Assembly (NCBI GenBank): GCA_963930955.1 | Contig: OZ006967.1 | Span: forward strand, 310,001-374,000 | Length of the DNA: 64,000 bases | Origin: Scatomonas sp963930955 | Lineage (GTDB): Bacteria; Bacillota; Clostridia; Lachnospirales; Lachnospiraceae | Direction: 5' to 3' | In this document: piece by piece, positions 50,225 through 58,104 of the stretch | Layout of the letters: the number at the start of each line of letters is the position of its first letter | Position numbering within the stretch: position 1 is the stretch's first letter | Position numbers and translations under genes: made by a program | The notes under the pieces: generated by a model | What the model was told of the DNA's origin: nothing | The model's input: only the letters and a program-made list of their open reading frames with translations | Databases searched by the model: none

Positions 50225-50367
50225 CATGTATAAAGAATATATTATTTTTTCTTATTCATCAATGCTAAAAATAACCAATTAAAAAAAATTTTTTTGTGTA
50301 GTTTATCCAGTCAGGGACCTCTTCCTTCGGCCCTTTTGGAAGCAGAGGCCCCGGCACACATTTGCTT

Positions 50368-50396
50368 TTGACTTTTTCAAAAAAACCCGGTATCAT
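50368..50396 (+). promoter_or_regulatory. Promoter of the MarR gene
   Basis: TTGACT (50368-50373) and TATCAT (50391-50396) are spaced 17 bases. AGGAGG precedes the start codon. Confidence 0.7.
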
Positions 50397-50428
50397 GGAT
50401 AGAAAGATGTTCAGCCAGGAGGTTTTGC

Positions 50429-50956
50429 ATGGAATTATCATGGATGGCAGGCTACCGGAATGTGGTGGAAGCCTTGATCGGCCTTTTTAACAGCTATAAT
50501 CAGATCTGCAACAGCAAAGTATTCTCCAATCATTCCGGAACCATTAAATTATCCGCAACGGAAGTACAGATTATCGAGTACATACTGGAAAACGAAGATC
50601 AGAATGAAAACATGTCTGTGGTAGCTCAGCGGCTTTCTATCTCTCAGAGCACTTTTTCCAAAAGAGTAAAGCAGCTGGTGCAGCTGGGACTGCTGGAACG
50701 GTACTGCACTGCCAATAACAAAAAAAATATAGTGATAAAGGTTTCCGACGCCGGAAAAGAATTTTATTCTGAATATGTAGAAAGCCATCAGATCGATGTA
50801 TGGCAGGAAATGTTCAAAGAACTGGACAAGCTGGATGAGGCCTCCGTCCAGAGCATGGTCCGCATTCTTTCTCTTCTGAGAAAATCCATGCTGCAGACCG
50901 TGGAGATCAAGGCAGTAGCCGCACCGAGAAAAATGGAACTGATAAAACTGGATTGA
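50429..50956 (+). CDS. MarR-family transcriptional regulator
   Basis: A 175-residue winged-helix protein. Helix-turn-helix ENMSVVAQRLSISQSTFSKR near 70-89, then VKQLVQLGLLERYCTANNKK and the wing KNIVIKVSDAGKEFY. Long N-terminal helix for dimer formation. It is divergent from the membrane hydrolase and the ABC exporter lies beyond it, so these are likely targets. Ligand unknown. A strong terminator follows at 50972. Confidence 0.9.
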   Translation: MELSWMAGYRNVVEALIGLFNSYNQICNSKVFSNHSGTIKLSATEVQIIEYILENEDQNENMSVVAQRLSISQSTFSKRVKQLVQLGLLERYCTANNKKNIVIKVSDAGKEFYSEYVESHQIDVWQEMFKELDKLDEASVQSMVRILSLLRKSMLQTVEIKAVAAPRKMELIKLD

Positions 50957-50971
50957 TTTTCCCTCATAGTC

Positions 50972-51012
50972 AAAAAGGAGTCTGTGTCCTTTTCAGGACC
51001 AGACTCCTTTTT
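50972..51012. terminator. Bidirectional terminator after marR
   Basis: AAAAAGGAGTCTG pairs with CAGACTCCTTTTT, with an inner GTCC/GGAC pairing. T tracts occur on both strands, so it also serves the leftward gene at 51029. Confidence 0.9.
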
Positions 51013-51028
51013 CTCTGCCTTTCCGGAA

Positions 51029-51262
51029 TCAGCCGTTGATCATAAAGTTCAGCAGCTTATCCACATCTTCCTTCTCGGAAGCGATGATCTCCATCTGGGG
51101 GATCTCTCCGTTGGAGAAGATGTTGGCCAGAGCTACGTACTGGGTCAGTTTGGACTTCAGGTTCAGTCTGTCGCCCTCTCCTGTTACCAGCTCAACACGG
51201 CCTTTGCAGCTGTTGATCACGCTGAAAAATTTGTCTATGTCTTTGATATTCTCAACTTTCAT
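51029..51262 (-). CDS. Conserved small protein of unknown function
   Basis: A 77-residue protein (MKVENIKDIDKFFSVINSCK, then GRVELVTGEGDRLNLKSKLT). A mixed alpha/beta pattern, conserved in Lachnospiraceae and sometimes mislabelled as a poly(A) polymerase. No catalytic motif is visible. AGGAGG lies upstream. It stands alone between the terminator and ybaK. Confidence 0.7.
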   Translation of the reverse strand: MKVENIKDIDKFFSVINSCKGRVELVTGEGDRLNLKSKLTQYVALANIFSNGEIPQMEIIASEKEDVDKLLNFMING

Positions 51263-51361
51263 TTCGCAAACCTCCTGTATTTCGATTTGTTTTCCGTTTT
51301 CAAGGGGATTATATCCTATTTTGTTCCAGTTGAAAAGCTTTTTTTATAAAAAACCGTATTT

Positions 51362-51835
51362 TCATGTGAGTTGCCCGAAACGGCCCCCGCACACTTTCTG
51401 CAGGTCTGTGGGAGACAGACAAAGACTGGTTCCGATTCTTCCCCCGCTTATGTAGATTTCACTATAGTTTTCCGCGGACTGGTGGATAAATGTGGGGAAT
51501 TGTTTTTTCATACCGATGGGGCTGCAGCCGCCCCGGACATAGCCGGTAACTCCCTGAATCTCCTTTACATGGATCATTTCCAGGGATTTTTCTCCGGCCA
51601 GCCGGGCCGCCTGCTTCAGATCCAGTTCCTCCGCAATGGGGATCACCATTACATAAAACTGCCCGCTTTTTCCCCGGGTTACCAGCGTTTTAAAGCTCTG
51701 CTCCACCGGCGCTCCCGTTTTTTCCGCCGTGTGCAGTCCATCTATAAATTCCCCGCACTCGTACTGGAGCACCCGATAGGGGATCTTCTGCCGGTCCAGC
51801 ATCCGCATGGCATTTGTCTTTATTTCTTTTGACAT
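51362..51835 (-). CDS. ybaK: YbaK/EbsC-type Cys-tRNA(Pro) deacylase
   Basis: Hydrolyses misacylated Cys-tRNA(Pro). The 157-residue protein shows KTLVTRGKSGQFYVMVIPIA near 46-65 (catalytic Lys in the KTL motif), AARLAGEKSLEMI, GYVRGGCSPIGMKKQFPTFI near 107-126 and SGGRIGTSLCLSPTDL near 130-145. All typical of YbaK. Length normal. GGAGGAATAT lies upstream of the ATG. Confidence 0.92.
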   Translation of the reverse strand: MSKEIKTNAMRMLDRQKIPYRVLQYECGEFIDGLHTAEKTGAPVEQSFKTLVTRGKSGQFYVMVIPIAEELDLKQAARLAGEKSLEMIHVKEIQGVTGYVRGGCSPIGMKKQFPTFIHQSAENYSEIYISGGRIGTSLCLSPTDLQKVCGGRFGQLT

Positions 51836-51858
51836 ATATTCCTCCTGGTTTTCATCCC

Positions 51859-52758
51859 TTACTCTCCGTAAATGCCCATCTCGGAAATACAGGCGTCATC
51901 ATACTGGGTTCCCTCATACACATCGTCGATCCGCACATAGACTTCGGAAGCCGGACAGGGGGAAGAGAACTCCAGACAGAACTGAGTCTTTTCATAAGGG
52001 AAATCAACCTGAAAGCTTCGGTTGTCCAGCCAGATGGTCAGGGTCCTGGGGGTGGCGTTTTCCTTATACTGCAGATCTCCCCGCCAGTTTCCCAGATTCA
52101 GGGTTATATATTTGACCTGATATTCCCGGTCCAGCTTAAAACTCACAAACTCGTTGATGCCGTTCCCATCCGCGCCTTCCTGCCAGGAAGTCACCGGATC
52201 CCCGTCCAGCATCATTGCCGGAGAGTTATCATACCCTTCCTGGTACACTTCAGAGGAGGCCAGAGCCTCTGTTACCCGGACTTTGGAGTAGACCTCCAGA
52301 TCCGCCGTATTGACATCCGTCAAAAAAACGGAAAAGGTTTCCGGGGTAGGCACAGGGGTTTCTGCAGGCGTCAGGGATGGGGGCTGGGCGGGAGATGGGG
52401 TTGCTGTTGCCGCAGGCGTAAGGGTTTCTGCAGGACTGCTGCCCTCCGGCTGCTCCTCCGGCTTCTCCGAACCGGACACGGAGGATCCGCCGTCTGACTC
52501 TGCAGAAAGGGCATAGGAAGCTTCCTGGCTTTCTTTCCTCTTTTCCATAAAATGGGAAATTCCCAGATACGCTCCGATCCCTCCCGCCACAACCAGGCAG
52601 GCCAGAATTACCCCTGCCAGGATGATCCGCTTCTCCTCCGGGCTGCGTCCGGGCTTTTCCTTCCCGGAAGAAAAAGTTTCCTGCCCCAGTTTTCTTCCGC
52701 AGCCGGAACAGAACTTTGATCCCGGTGTATTATCATATCCGCAAAATGGACATTTCAT
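51859..52758 (-). CDS. Zinc-ribbon membrane protein with a discoidin-like carbohydrate-binding domain
   Basis: A 299-residue protein. N-terminal zinc ribbon CPFCGYDNTPGSKFCSGCGR at 3-22, one transmembrane helix (IILAGVILACLVVAGGIGAY), a long Ser/Thr/Pro/Glu-rich linker, and a C-terminal F5/8-type (NADase-type glycan-binding) domain (VTEALASSEVYQEGYDNSPA, ending DDVYEGTQYDDACISEMGIY). The topology, cytoplasmic zinc ribbon and external domain, suggests envelope sensing or attachment. ATG 52758 follows AGGAG. Confidence 0.75.
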   Translation of the reverse strand: MKCPFCGYDNTPGSKFCSGCGRKLGQETFSSGKEKPGRSPEEKRIILAGVILACLVVAGGIGAYLGISHFMEKRKESQEASYALSAESDGGSSVSGSEKPEEQPEGSSPAETLTPAATATPSPAQPPSLTPAETPVPTPETFSVFLTDVNTADLEVYSKVRVTEALASSEVYQEGYDNSPAMMLDGDPVTSWQEGADGNGINEFVSFKLDREYQVKYITLNLGNWRGDLQYKENATPRTLTIWLDNRSFQVDFPYEKTQFCLEFSSPCPASEVYVRIDDVYEGTQYDDACISEMGIYGE

Positions 52759-52849
52759 CTTTCGAATTCTCCTTTCGGGCTCCTTTGGTATCATTGTACT
52801 ACAGAAGAGGCCCGGGAACAAGCGCTGCCTGTTCCCGGGCCTCTCCTTT

Positions 52850-53470
52850 TTATCCGCCCTGCTGCATTCTTTTAATAACTTTCAGACGGGTAAATTCTTC
52901 CCTTTCTTTTTCTTCCAGCGCTTCGGAAATATCCTTGGACAGCTGGACATAGTGGGGAATTGTAATATTTTTCAGAGCATTTGCTCTCTTCTGGGTTTTT
53001 TTAATGGCCACCGCCAGACGGTATGCCGCGTTCTCCACCATAGACAGCTGCAGGGTCAGCTCTTTCACTTTTGTAAAGGCGATCCTGGCCTCGTCCATGG
53101 ATTCCCGGGTGGTATAGAAAGCGTAGGTAGGAGCCGTGCCGGAGGGGTCCGCCTCTACCAGCGGGATCTCTACCCCCATAATACTCCGGGTCTTGATCCT
53201 CACGGACTCCTCCGGGGGGACCGTATAGGAAATGGTCTGCACGTAATCAATGCCGTTTTCGATGTTGGCTGTCTGCAGAGCCCCGTAAGCCTCCCGGAAG
53301 GTCTGATCGATCTGCGCCTGGATATCCTTGGCCTTGTCGATCAGATCCATGATCTCCCGCACCAGGATATTCCTCTTTTTGTCCATCAGCTCATAACCCA
53401 TGCGGGCCAGACCCAGGGAATTTTTCGCCAGCATCAGATTCCCTTTGGTAGGAAATGTATTCGGATCCAT
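52850..53470 (-). CDS. ntpD: V-type ATP synthase subunit D
   Basis: Central-stalk rotor subunit. The 206-residue protein is coiled-coil throughout, with the family's PTKGNLMLAKNSLGLARMGY at 6-25 and the C-terminal VAIKKTQKRANALKNITIPH near 150-169. It is the last gene of the V-ATPase operon, 34 bases after subunit B. Length normal. Confidence 0.93.
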   Translation of the reverse strand: MDPNTFPTKGNLMLAKNSLGLARMGYELMDKKRNILVREIMDLIDKAKDIQAQIDQTFREAYGALQTANIENGIDYVQTISYTVPPEESVRIKTRSIMGVEIPLVEADPSGTAPTYAFYTTRESMDEARIAFTKVKELTLQLSMVENAAYRLAVAIKKTQKRANALKNITIPHYVQLSKDISEALEEKEREEFTRLKVIKRMQQGG

Positions 53471-53504
53471 AGAATTCCCCCTTTCCTGTGTCTATCTATC
53501 CGGA

Positions 53505-54938
53505 TCAGACACGAGCCGCCATTTTGTCCGCTTCTTCTTTTGCTTCCTGGACAGCGTCATATTCCGTAGGCTTGTAATACTGATCCAGCAGCTTGGTATC
53601 GATACGGTCCAGTTCCTCTCTGGGCAGCAGGCCCAGCAGTTTCCAGCCGATATCCAGGGTCTCCTGGATGGAACGGTTCTCGTCCGGCCGCTGGCCGATA
53701 AAATGTTTCTCGAACTGGGTTCCGAAAATCAGATATCTCTTGTCCAGAGGCGACAGCTCGTCCTCGCCGATTACGGAAGCCAGGGATCTGGCGTCTCCCA
53801 CCTTGGCGTAGCAGGAGAAAAGCTGATTGGCCACATCCTGGTGATCCTCCCTGGTATATCCTTTTCCGATACCGTCCTTCATCAGACGGGACAGAGAGGG
53901 CAGCACCGAAATCGGCGGATAAATGGACTGTCCGTGGAGCTGCCGGTCCAGAACGATCTGCCCCTCGGTAATGTATCCGGTCAGGTCGGGAATGGGATGG
54001 GTAATATCATCGTTGGGCATGGTCAGGATCGGAATCTGGGTAACAGAGCCCGTTCCGTCCTGAACAATGCCGGCCCGCTCGTACAGGGTTGCCAGTTCGC
54101 TGTACAGATATCCGGGATAACCCTTTCTGGAGGGAATCTCTCCCTTGGAAGAGGATACCTCACGCATGGCCTCGCAGAAGGAGGTAATATCCGTCAGAAT
54201 AACCAGGATATGCATTCCCTTCTCAAAAGCCAGATATTCCGCCGCGGTCAGAGCCACTTTGGGAGTGATCAGACGCTCTACCACCGGATCGTTGGCCAGG
54301 TTCAGATACATGACTACATGATCGGATACGCCGCTCTCCTCAAAGGTCCGGCGGAAGAACTCCGCCACATCGTACTTTACGCCCATGGCGGCAAATACAA
54401 TGGCGAATTTCTCGTCGCTGCCCTCCCCCAGAGATGCCTGCTGCACGATCTGGGCGGCCAGCTGGTCATGGGGCAGTCCGTTTCCGGAAAAAATCGGCAG
54501 CTTCTGCCCCCGGATCAGGGTGGTGAGCCCGTCAATAGCGGAAATACCCGTACGGATATAGTTTCTGGGGTACCGTCTGGACACAGGGTTCAGGGGCAGC
54601 CCGTTTACATTTACTTTATGGTCGGAAACAATGGGACCCAGCCCGTCAATGGGTTTGCCGATACCATCGAAGGTACGGCCCAGAATGTCCTCGGAAAGAG
54701 CAATCTCCATGGGCCGGCCGGTAAGACGGGTATGGGTATTTTTCAGGGACATACCCTCGGTGCCCTCAAACACCTGGATCACCGCTTTGTCTTCATAAAC
54801 GGCCACGATACGGCCCAGCTTTCTGGCGCCGCTGTCCAGGCTGAACTCCACCATTTCCTCATAAGCCGCGTTTTCCACGCCCTCAAGAACAGCCAGAGGG
54901 CCATTGACTTCACTTAAGCCGAGATATTCAATGGACAT
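53505..54938 (-). CDS. ntpB: V-type ATP synthase subunit B
   Basis: Non-catalytic nucleotide-binding subunit of the V1 ring, 477 residues. The P-loop region is degenerate (GQKLPIFSGNGLPHDQLAAQ near 143-162), as expected for B. DITSFCEAMREVSSSKGEIPSRKGYPGYLYSEL-type segment follows (SSSKGEIPSRKGYPGYLYSE near 252-271). The C-terminus is slightly longer than usual. AGGAG precedes the ATG; 14 bases after subunit A. Confidence 0.95.
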   Translation of the reverse strand: MSIEYLGLSEVNGPLAVLEGVENAAYEEMVEFSLDSGARKLGRIVAVYEDKAVIQVFEGTEGMSLKNTHTRLTGRPMEIALSEDILGRTFDGIGKPIDGLGPIVSDHKVNVNGLPLNPVSRRYPRNYIRTGISAIDGLTTLIRGQKLPIFSGNGLPHDQLAAQIVQQASLGEGSDEKFAIVFAAMGVKYDVAEFFRRTFEESGVSDHVVMYLNLANDPVVERLITPKVALTAAEYLAFEKGMHILVILTDITSFCEAMREVSSSKGEIPSRKGYPGYLYSELATLYERAGIVQDGTGSVTQIPILTMPNDDITHPIPDLTGYITEGQIVLDRQLHGQSIYPPISVLPSLSRLMKDGIGKGYTREDHQDVANQLFSCYAKVGDARSLASVIGEDELSPLDKRYLIFGTQFEKHFIGQRPDENRSIQETLDIGWKLLGLLPREELDRIDTKLLDQYYKPTEYDAVQEAKEEADKMAARV

Positions 54939-54952
54939 ATGATTTCCCTCCT

Positions 54953-56731
54953 TTACGCGTTCTTTTCCAGCACTTCATTGTAGAAATCGTCGATGGCCTT
55001 CCGGTAGTCCCCGAACATCTCCGGCTTGTCATTGGGCACATCGTATTTGATAGAAATTACTTTATCGAAAATATTGCTTTCCTTCAGCACAGACATGGGA
55101 TGGCCCATGGTCACCAGGGATTTCGCCTTCTTGTACAGGTAAAGGATGGTTTCCATCATCTGGAACTGCTTGCTTAAGGGCACGCAGGTATCCTCCTTGT
55201 GGAAGGCGTTCTGCTGCAGGAATCCCAGCCGGATCACCCGGGCGATCTCCAGGGTCAGCTTCTGATCGTCCGGAAGCACATCGCTTCCGATCAGCTTCAC
55301 GATCTCCATCAGAGAGCTCTCCTGATTCAGGATTCCCATGATCTGGTTCCGGTCGCTGACAAAGTTTTTATTCACATTGGCTTTGTACCAGGGAGCAAGA
55401 TCCGTCAGATACTCGCTGTAGCTGGTAAGCCAGTGGATGGCCGGATAATGTCTGGCATAGGCCAGGGATTTATCCAGGCCCCAGAAGCAGCGGACAAACC
55501 GCTTGGTGTTCATGGTTACCGGCTCGGAGAAATCTCCTCCCTGGGGAGATACAGCTCCGATAATGGAAACGCTGCCCTCCGTGCCGTTCAGGTTCTGGGT
55601 CATGCCGGCCCGCTCATAAAAGGCGGACAGCCGGGAAGCCAGGTAAGCCGGGTAGCCTTCCTCCGCAGGCATCTCCTCCAGACGGCCGGACAGCTCACGG
55701 AGGGCCTCCGCCCAGCGGGAGGTGGAGTCGGCCATGATCGCCACATCGTAGCCCATATCCCGGTAGTACTCTGCCAGAGTCAGGCCTGTGTAGATAGAAG
55801 CCTCACGGGCGGCCACCGGCATGTTGGAGGTATTGGCGATCAGAGCGGTCCGGTCCATCAGAAGATTGCCGGAGCGGGGATCCACCAGTTCGGAAAACTC
55901 CTCCAAAACCTGGGTCATCTCGTTTCCACGCTCGCCGCAGCCGATGTAGATAATGATATCCGCATTGGACCATTTGGCGATCTGGTGCTGGGTCATGGTC
56001 TTTCCGGTTCCGAAGCCTCCGGGTACAGCTGCCGTACCTCCCTTGGCAATGGGGAACATGGTATCCAGGATACGCTGTCCCGTTACCAGGGGCTCCGAAG
56101 CCGGATAACGGCTGGCTGTGGGACGGGGTACCCGGATGGGCCATTTCTGGCAGAGGGTCAGCTCCCGTTCCGTCCCGTCGGCCAGCTCCAGCCGCACAAT
56201 GGGATCCAGAATGGTGTGGGGGCCGTTTTCCGCCGTCCAGGTTACCGTTCCCCTCTCAATATCCGGTGGAACCATGGATTTATGGATGATACTCTTGGTC
56301 TCCGGCGTCTCCGCAATGATGGTGCCTGCGGAAACCATATCTCCCGGCGCCACCTTCAGGGTCACCTGCCACTCTTTTTTCGTGTCCAGAGACTCTACGT
56401 TGACGCCCCGGGTAATAAAGTGCCCGGACTGCTCCGCAATATCCTTCAGGGGACGCTCGATTCCGTCAAAAATATTATTCAGAATGCCGGGGCCCAGCAG
56501 TACGGAAATAGCGTCGCCGCTGGCCTCCACCTCCGCTCCGGGCTTCAGGCCCGTGGTCTCCTCAAAGACCTGGACGGTGGTGGTATCTTTGGTAAGGCTG
56601 ATCACCTCTCCCACCAGTTTTTCCCGGCCTACGTAGACCATCTCCGACATCTTAAAGCCGGTATTTCCCTTCAGGTATACCACCGGGCCGTTGATCCCGT
56701 AGATCACTCCTGTTTTCTTTTCTTTACTCAT
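54953..56731 (-). CDS. ntpA: V-type ATP synthase subunit A (catalytic)
   Basis: Catalytic subunit, 592 residues. P-loop PGGFGTGKTMTQHQIAKWSN near 230-249, GCGERGNEMTQVLEEF near 255-270 with the catalytic Glu, ADSTSRWAEALRELSGRLEE near 330-349. The A-type bulge region (NHR) lies at 110-190. ATG 56731 follows AGGAGG and overlaps subunit E by eight bases. It hydrolyses or makes ATP coupled to H+ or Na+ movement through the I/K membrane part. Confidence 0.96.
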   Translation of the reverse strand: MSKEKKTGVIYGINGPVVYLKGNTGFKMSEMVYVGREKLVGEVISLTKDTTTVQVFEETTGLKPGAEVEASGDAISVLLGPGILNNIFDGIERPLKDIAEQSGHFITRGVNVESLDTKKEWQVTLKVAPGDMVSAGTIIAETPETKSIIHKSMVPPDIERGTVTWTAENGPHTILDPIVRLELADGTERELTLCQKWPIRVPRPTASRYPASEPLVTGQRILDTMFPIAKGGTAAVPGGFGTGKTMTQHQIAKWSNADIIIYIGCGERGNEMTQVLEEFSELVDPRSGNLLMDRTALIANTSNMPVAAREASIYTGLTLAEYYRDMGYDVAIMADSTSRWAEALRELSGRLEEMPAEEGYPAYLASRLSAFYERAGMTQNLNGTEGSVSIIGAVSPQGGDFSEPVTMNTKRFVRCFWGLDKSLAYARHYPAIHWLTSYSEYLTDLAPWYKANVNKNFVSDRNQIMGILNQESSLMEIVKLIGSDVLPDDQKLTLEIARVIRLGFLQQNAFHKEDTCVPLSKQFQMMETILYLYKKAKSLVTMGHPMSVLKESNIFDKVISIKYDVPNDKPEMFGDYRKAIDDFYNEVLEKNA

Positions 56732-57320
56732 GTACGTGACCTCCTTCAAGGATGAAAGACTCACGTTCCTCCGCCAGAAAAGCGCGGAAGGAATCATCGA
56801 TCAGAATGTTCCTGTCTTCGATGGTAGCCACCACGCCCCCCAGCAGTTTATCCTGGGAAATCTCCGGAAGGGCGCCGGTCTTTTTCTTCAGCTCCCCGCA
56901 GAGTGCCTGATCGGAGGCATCTACATAAAAGCGGATCTGGCTGCCTTTGGCGAATTCCATATCCTTTTTAATCTTTCCGCAGAGATATTCCACATATTCC
57001 GGCGTCTTCCGGAAGGCCTGGAGTTTTTCCTCCACCTGCTGGAAGATCTTTTTCTCGATTTCCATGCTCTTTGCAGACAGAGAGCGCTTGATCTGGAGCT
57101 GTTCCGCGGAGAGCGCCTTGTTGTTTTCCCGCTTCAGATTCTCTTTTTCCGCAGCCAGCTCTTCCTCCGCCTGCGCTCTCTTCTGTTTCTGATGCTCGGC
57201 AAACAGCTGATCCAGAGCGGCCTGGTATTCCTCTACCGTCCTCTCCGCCTCATTCTGCGCGCTCTCTATGGAATGGTTATAAAAATTCTCTAACTTTTCT
57301 TCAGTTGTCAAATCTTTCAC
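56724..57320 (-). CDS. ntpE: V-type ATP synthase subunit E
   Basis: Peripheral stalk subunit, 198 residues. The N-terminal half is a long coiled coil (ERTVEEYQAALDQLFAEHQK), the C-terminal half globular (GGVVATIEDRNILIDDSFRA). It pairs with subunit G as stator. Gene ends eight bases inside subunit A and follows F by five bases. Confidence 0.9.
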   Translation of the reverse strand: MKDLTTEEKLENFYNHSIESAQNEAERTVEEYQAALDQLFAEHQKQKRAQAEEELAAEKENLKRENNKALSAEQLQIKRSLSAKSMEIEKKIFQQVEEKLQAFRKTPEYVEYLCGKIKKDMEFAKGSQIRFYVDASDQALCGELKKKTGALPEISQDKLLGGVVATIEDRNILIDDSFRAFLAEERESFILEGGHVHE

Positions 57321-57325
57321 CTGCC

Positions 57326-57634
57326 TTACAATTTCAATCCGATTGCTTCGTTCACATAGGACGTAATAAAATCCGCCTTCCGCCCTGTGCCGTGGCGGTC
57401 AGGGATCTCTATGATCAGCGGCATTCTGTGATTCAGCCTGACATCATCAATGATCTCCGGAAATTCTCTCCCGAACTTTTCCGTCAGCAGAATGATGCCT
57501 ACCTCTTTATCAGCCAATACCGTTTCCAGGGCCTGGCGGAGTTCTTCCCGCTCATGCACCACTACGCCCTCCACGCCGGCCAGCCGCATGCCGGTCTGCG
57601 TGTCCACATTATCGCTGATCAGATACATTTTCAT
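57326..57634 (-). CDS. ntpF: V-type ATP synthase subunit F
   Basis: Rotor-associated subunit, 102 residues, small Rossmann-like fold: MYLISDNVDTQTGMRLAGVE near 3-22, then EVGIILLTEKFGREFPEIID. The ATG at 57634 is favoured, with AAAGGTGGG upstream; a GTG 12 bases earlier is possible. Names for this subunit vary (F or G) between species. Confidence 0.9.
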   Translation of the reverse strand: MKMYLISDNVDTQTGMRLAGVEGVVVHEREELRQALETVLADKEVGIILLTEKFGREFPEIIDDVRLNHRMPLIIEIPDRHGTGRKADFITSYVNEAIGLKL

Positions 57635-57663
57635 GTTGAATCCCACCTTTACAGGGCTGAAAC

Positions 57664-58089
57664 TTAAAGTGCGCCGATGATCATGAAGGCAATGATCAGA
57701 CCATACAGAGCAATACCTTCTGCCATAGCTACGAAGATCAGGGACTTACCGAATACAGAGCTGTCCTCGCTTAAAGCCCCAAGAGCCGCGCTGGCGGAGC
57801 TGGCAACAGCCACGCCGGAGCCGATGCCGGAAAGACCTACGGCCAGAGCCGCTCCGATGAATCCCAGTCCGGAGGCAGCTTCGCCGGTGGCGGCGGAAAC
57901 GCTGGAAGCGCCGGAGAGGGTCACAATGGTAGTGATAGCCAGCAGGCCGAAGAAGGCCGCGCAGTTTACTGCCAGGGATTTTTTATATCTCTTCTTGTTT
58001 TTCTGTTTTCCCGCGAAAAAGTACGCGGTAGGGATCACAATCGTCAGAACCAGTGCTGCTGCTGTTAATACCTGAATTAAGGTTGTCAT
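57664..58089 (-). CDS. ntpK: V-type ATP synthase subunit K (membrane rotor)
   Basis: Rotor-ring proteolipid, 141 residues, four predicted helices. The ion-binding Glu is in AMAEGIALYGLIIAFMI in the last helix. The first helix pair has no matching acidic residue, as in other V-type K subunits. Loop GIGSGVAVASSASAALGAL follows helix 3. I cannot decide H+ versus Na+ specificity. Confidence 0.92.
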   Translation of the reverse strand: MTTLIQVLTAAALVLTIVIPTAYFFAGKQKNKKRYKKSLAVNCAAFFGLLAITTIVTLSGASSVSAATGEAASGLGFIGAALAVGLSGIGSGVAVASSASAALGALSEDSSVFGKSLIFVAMAEGIALYGLIIAFMIIGAL

Positions 58090-58104
58090 AATCTTATCCT
58101 CCTA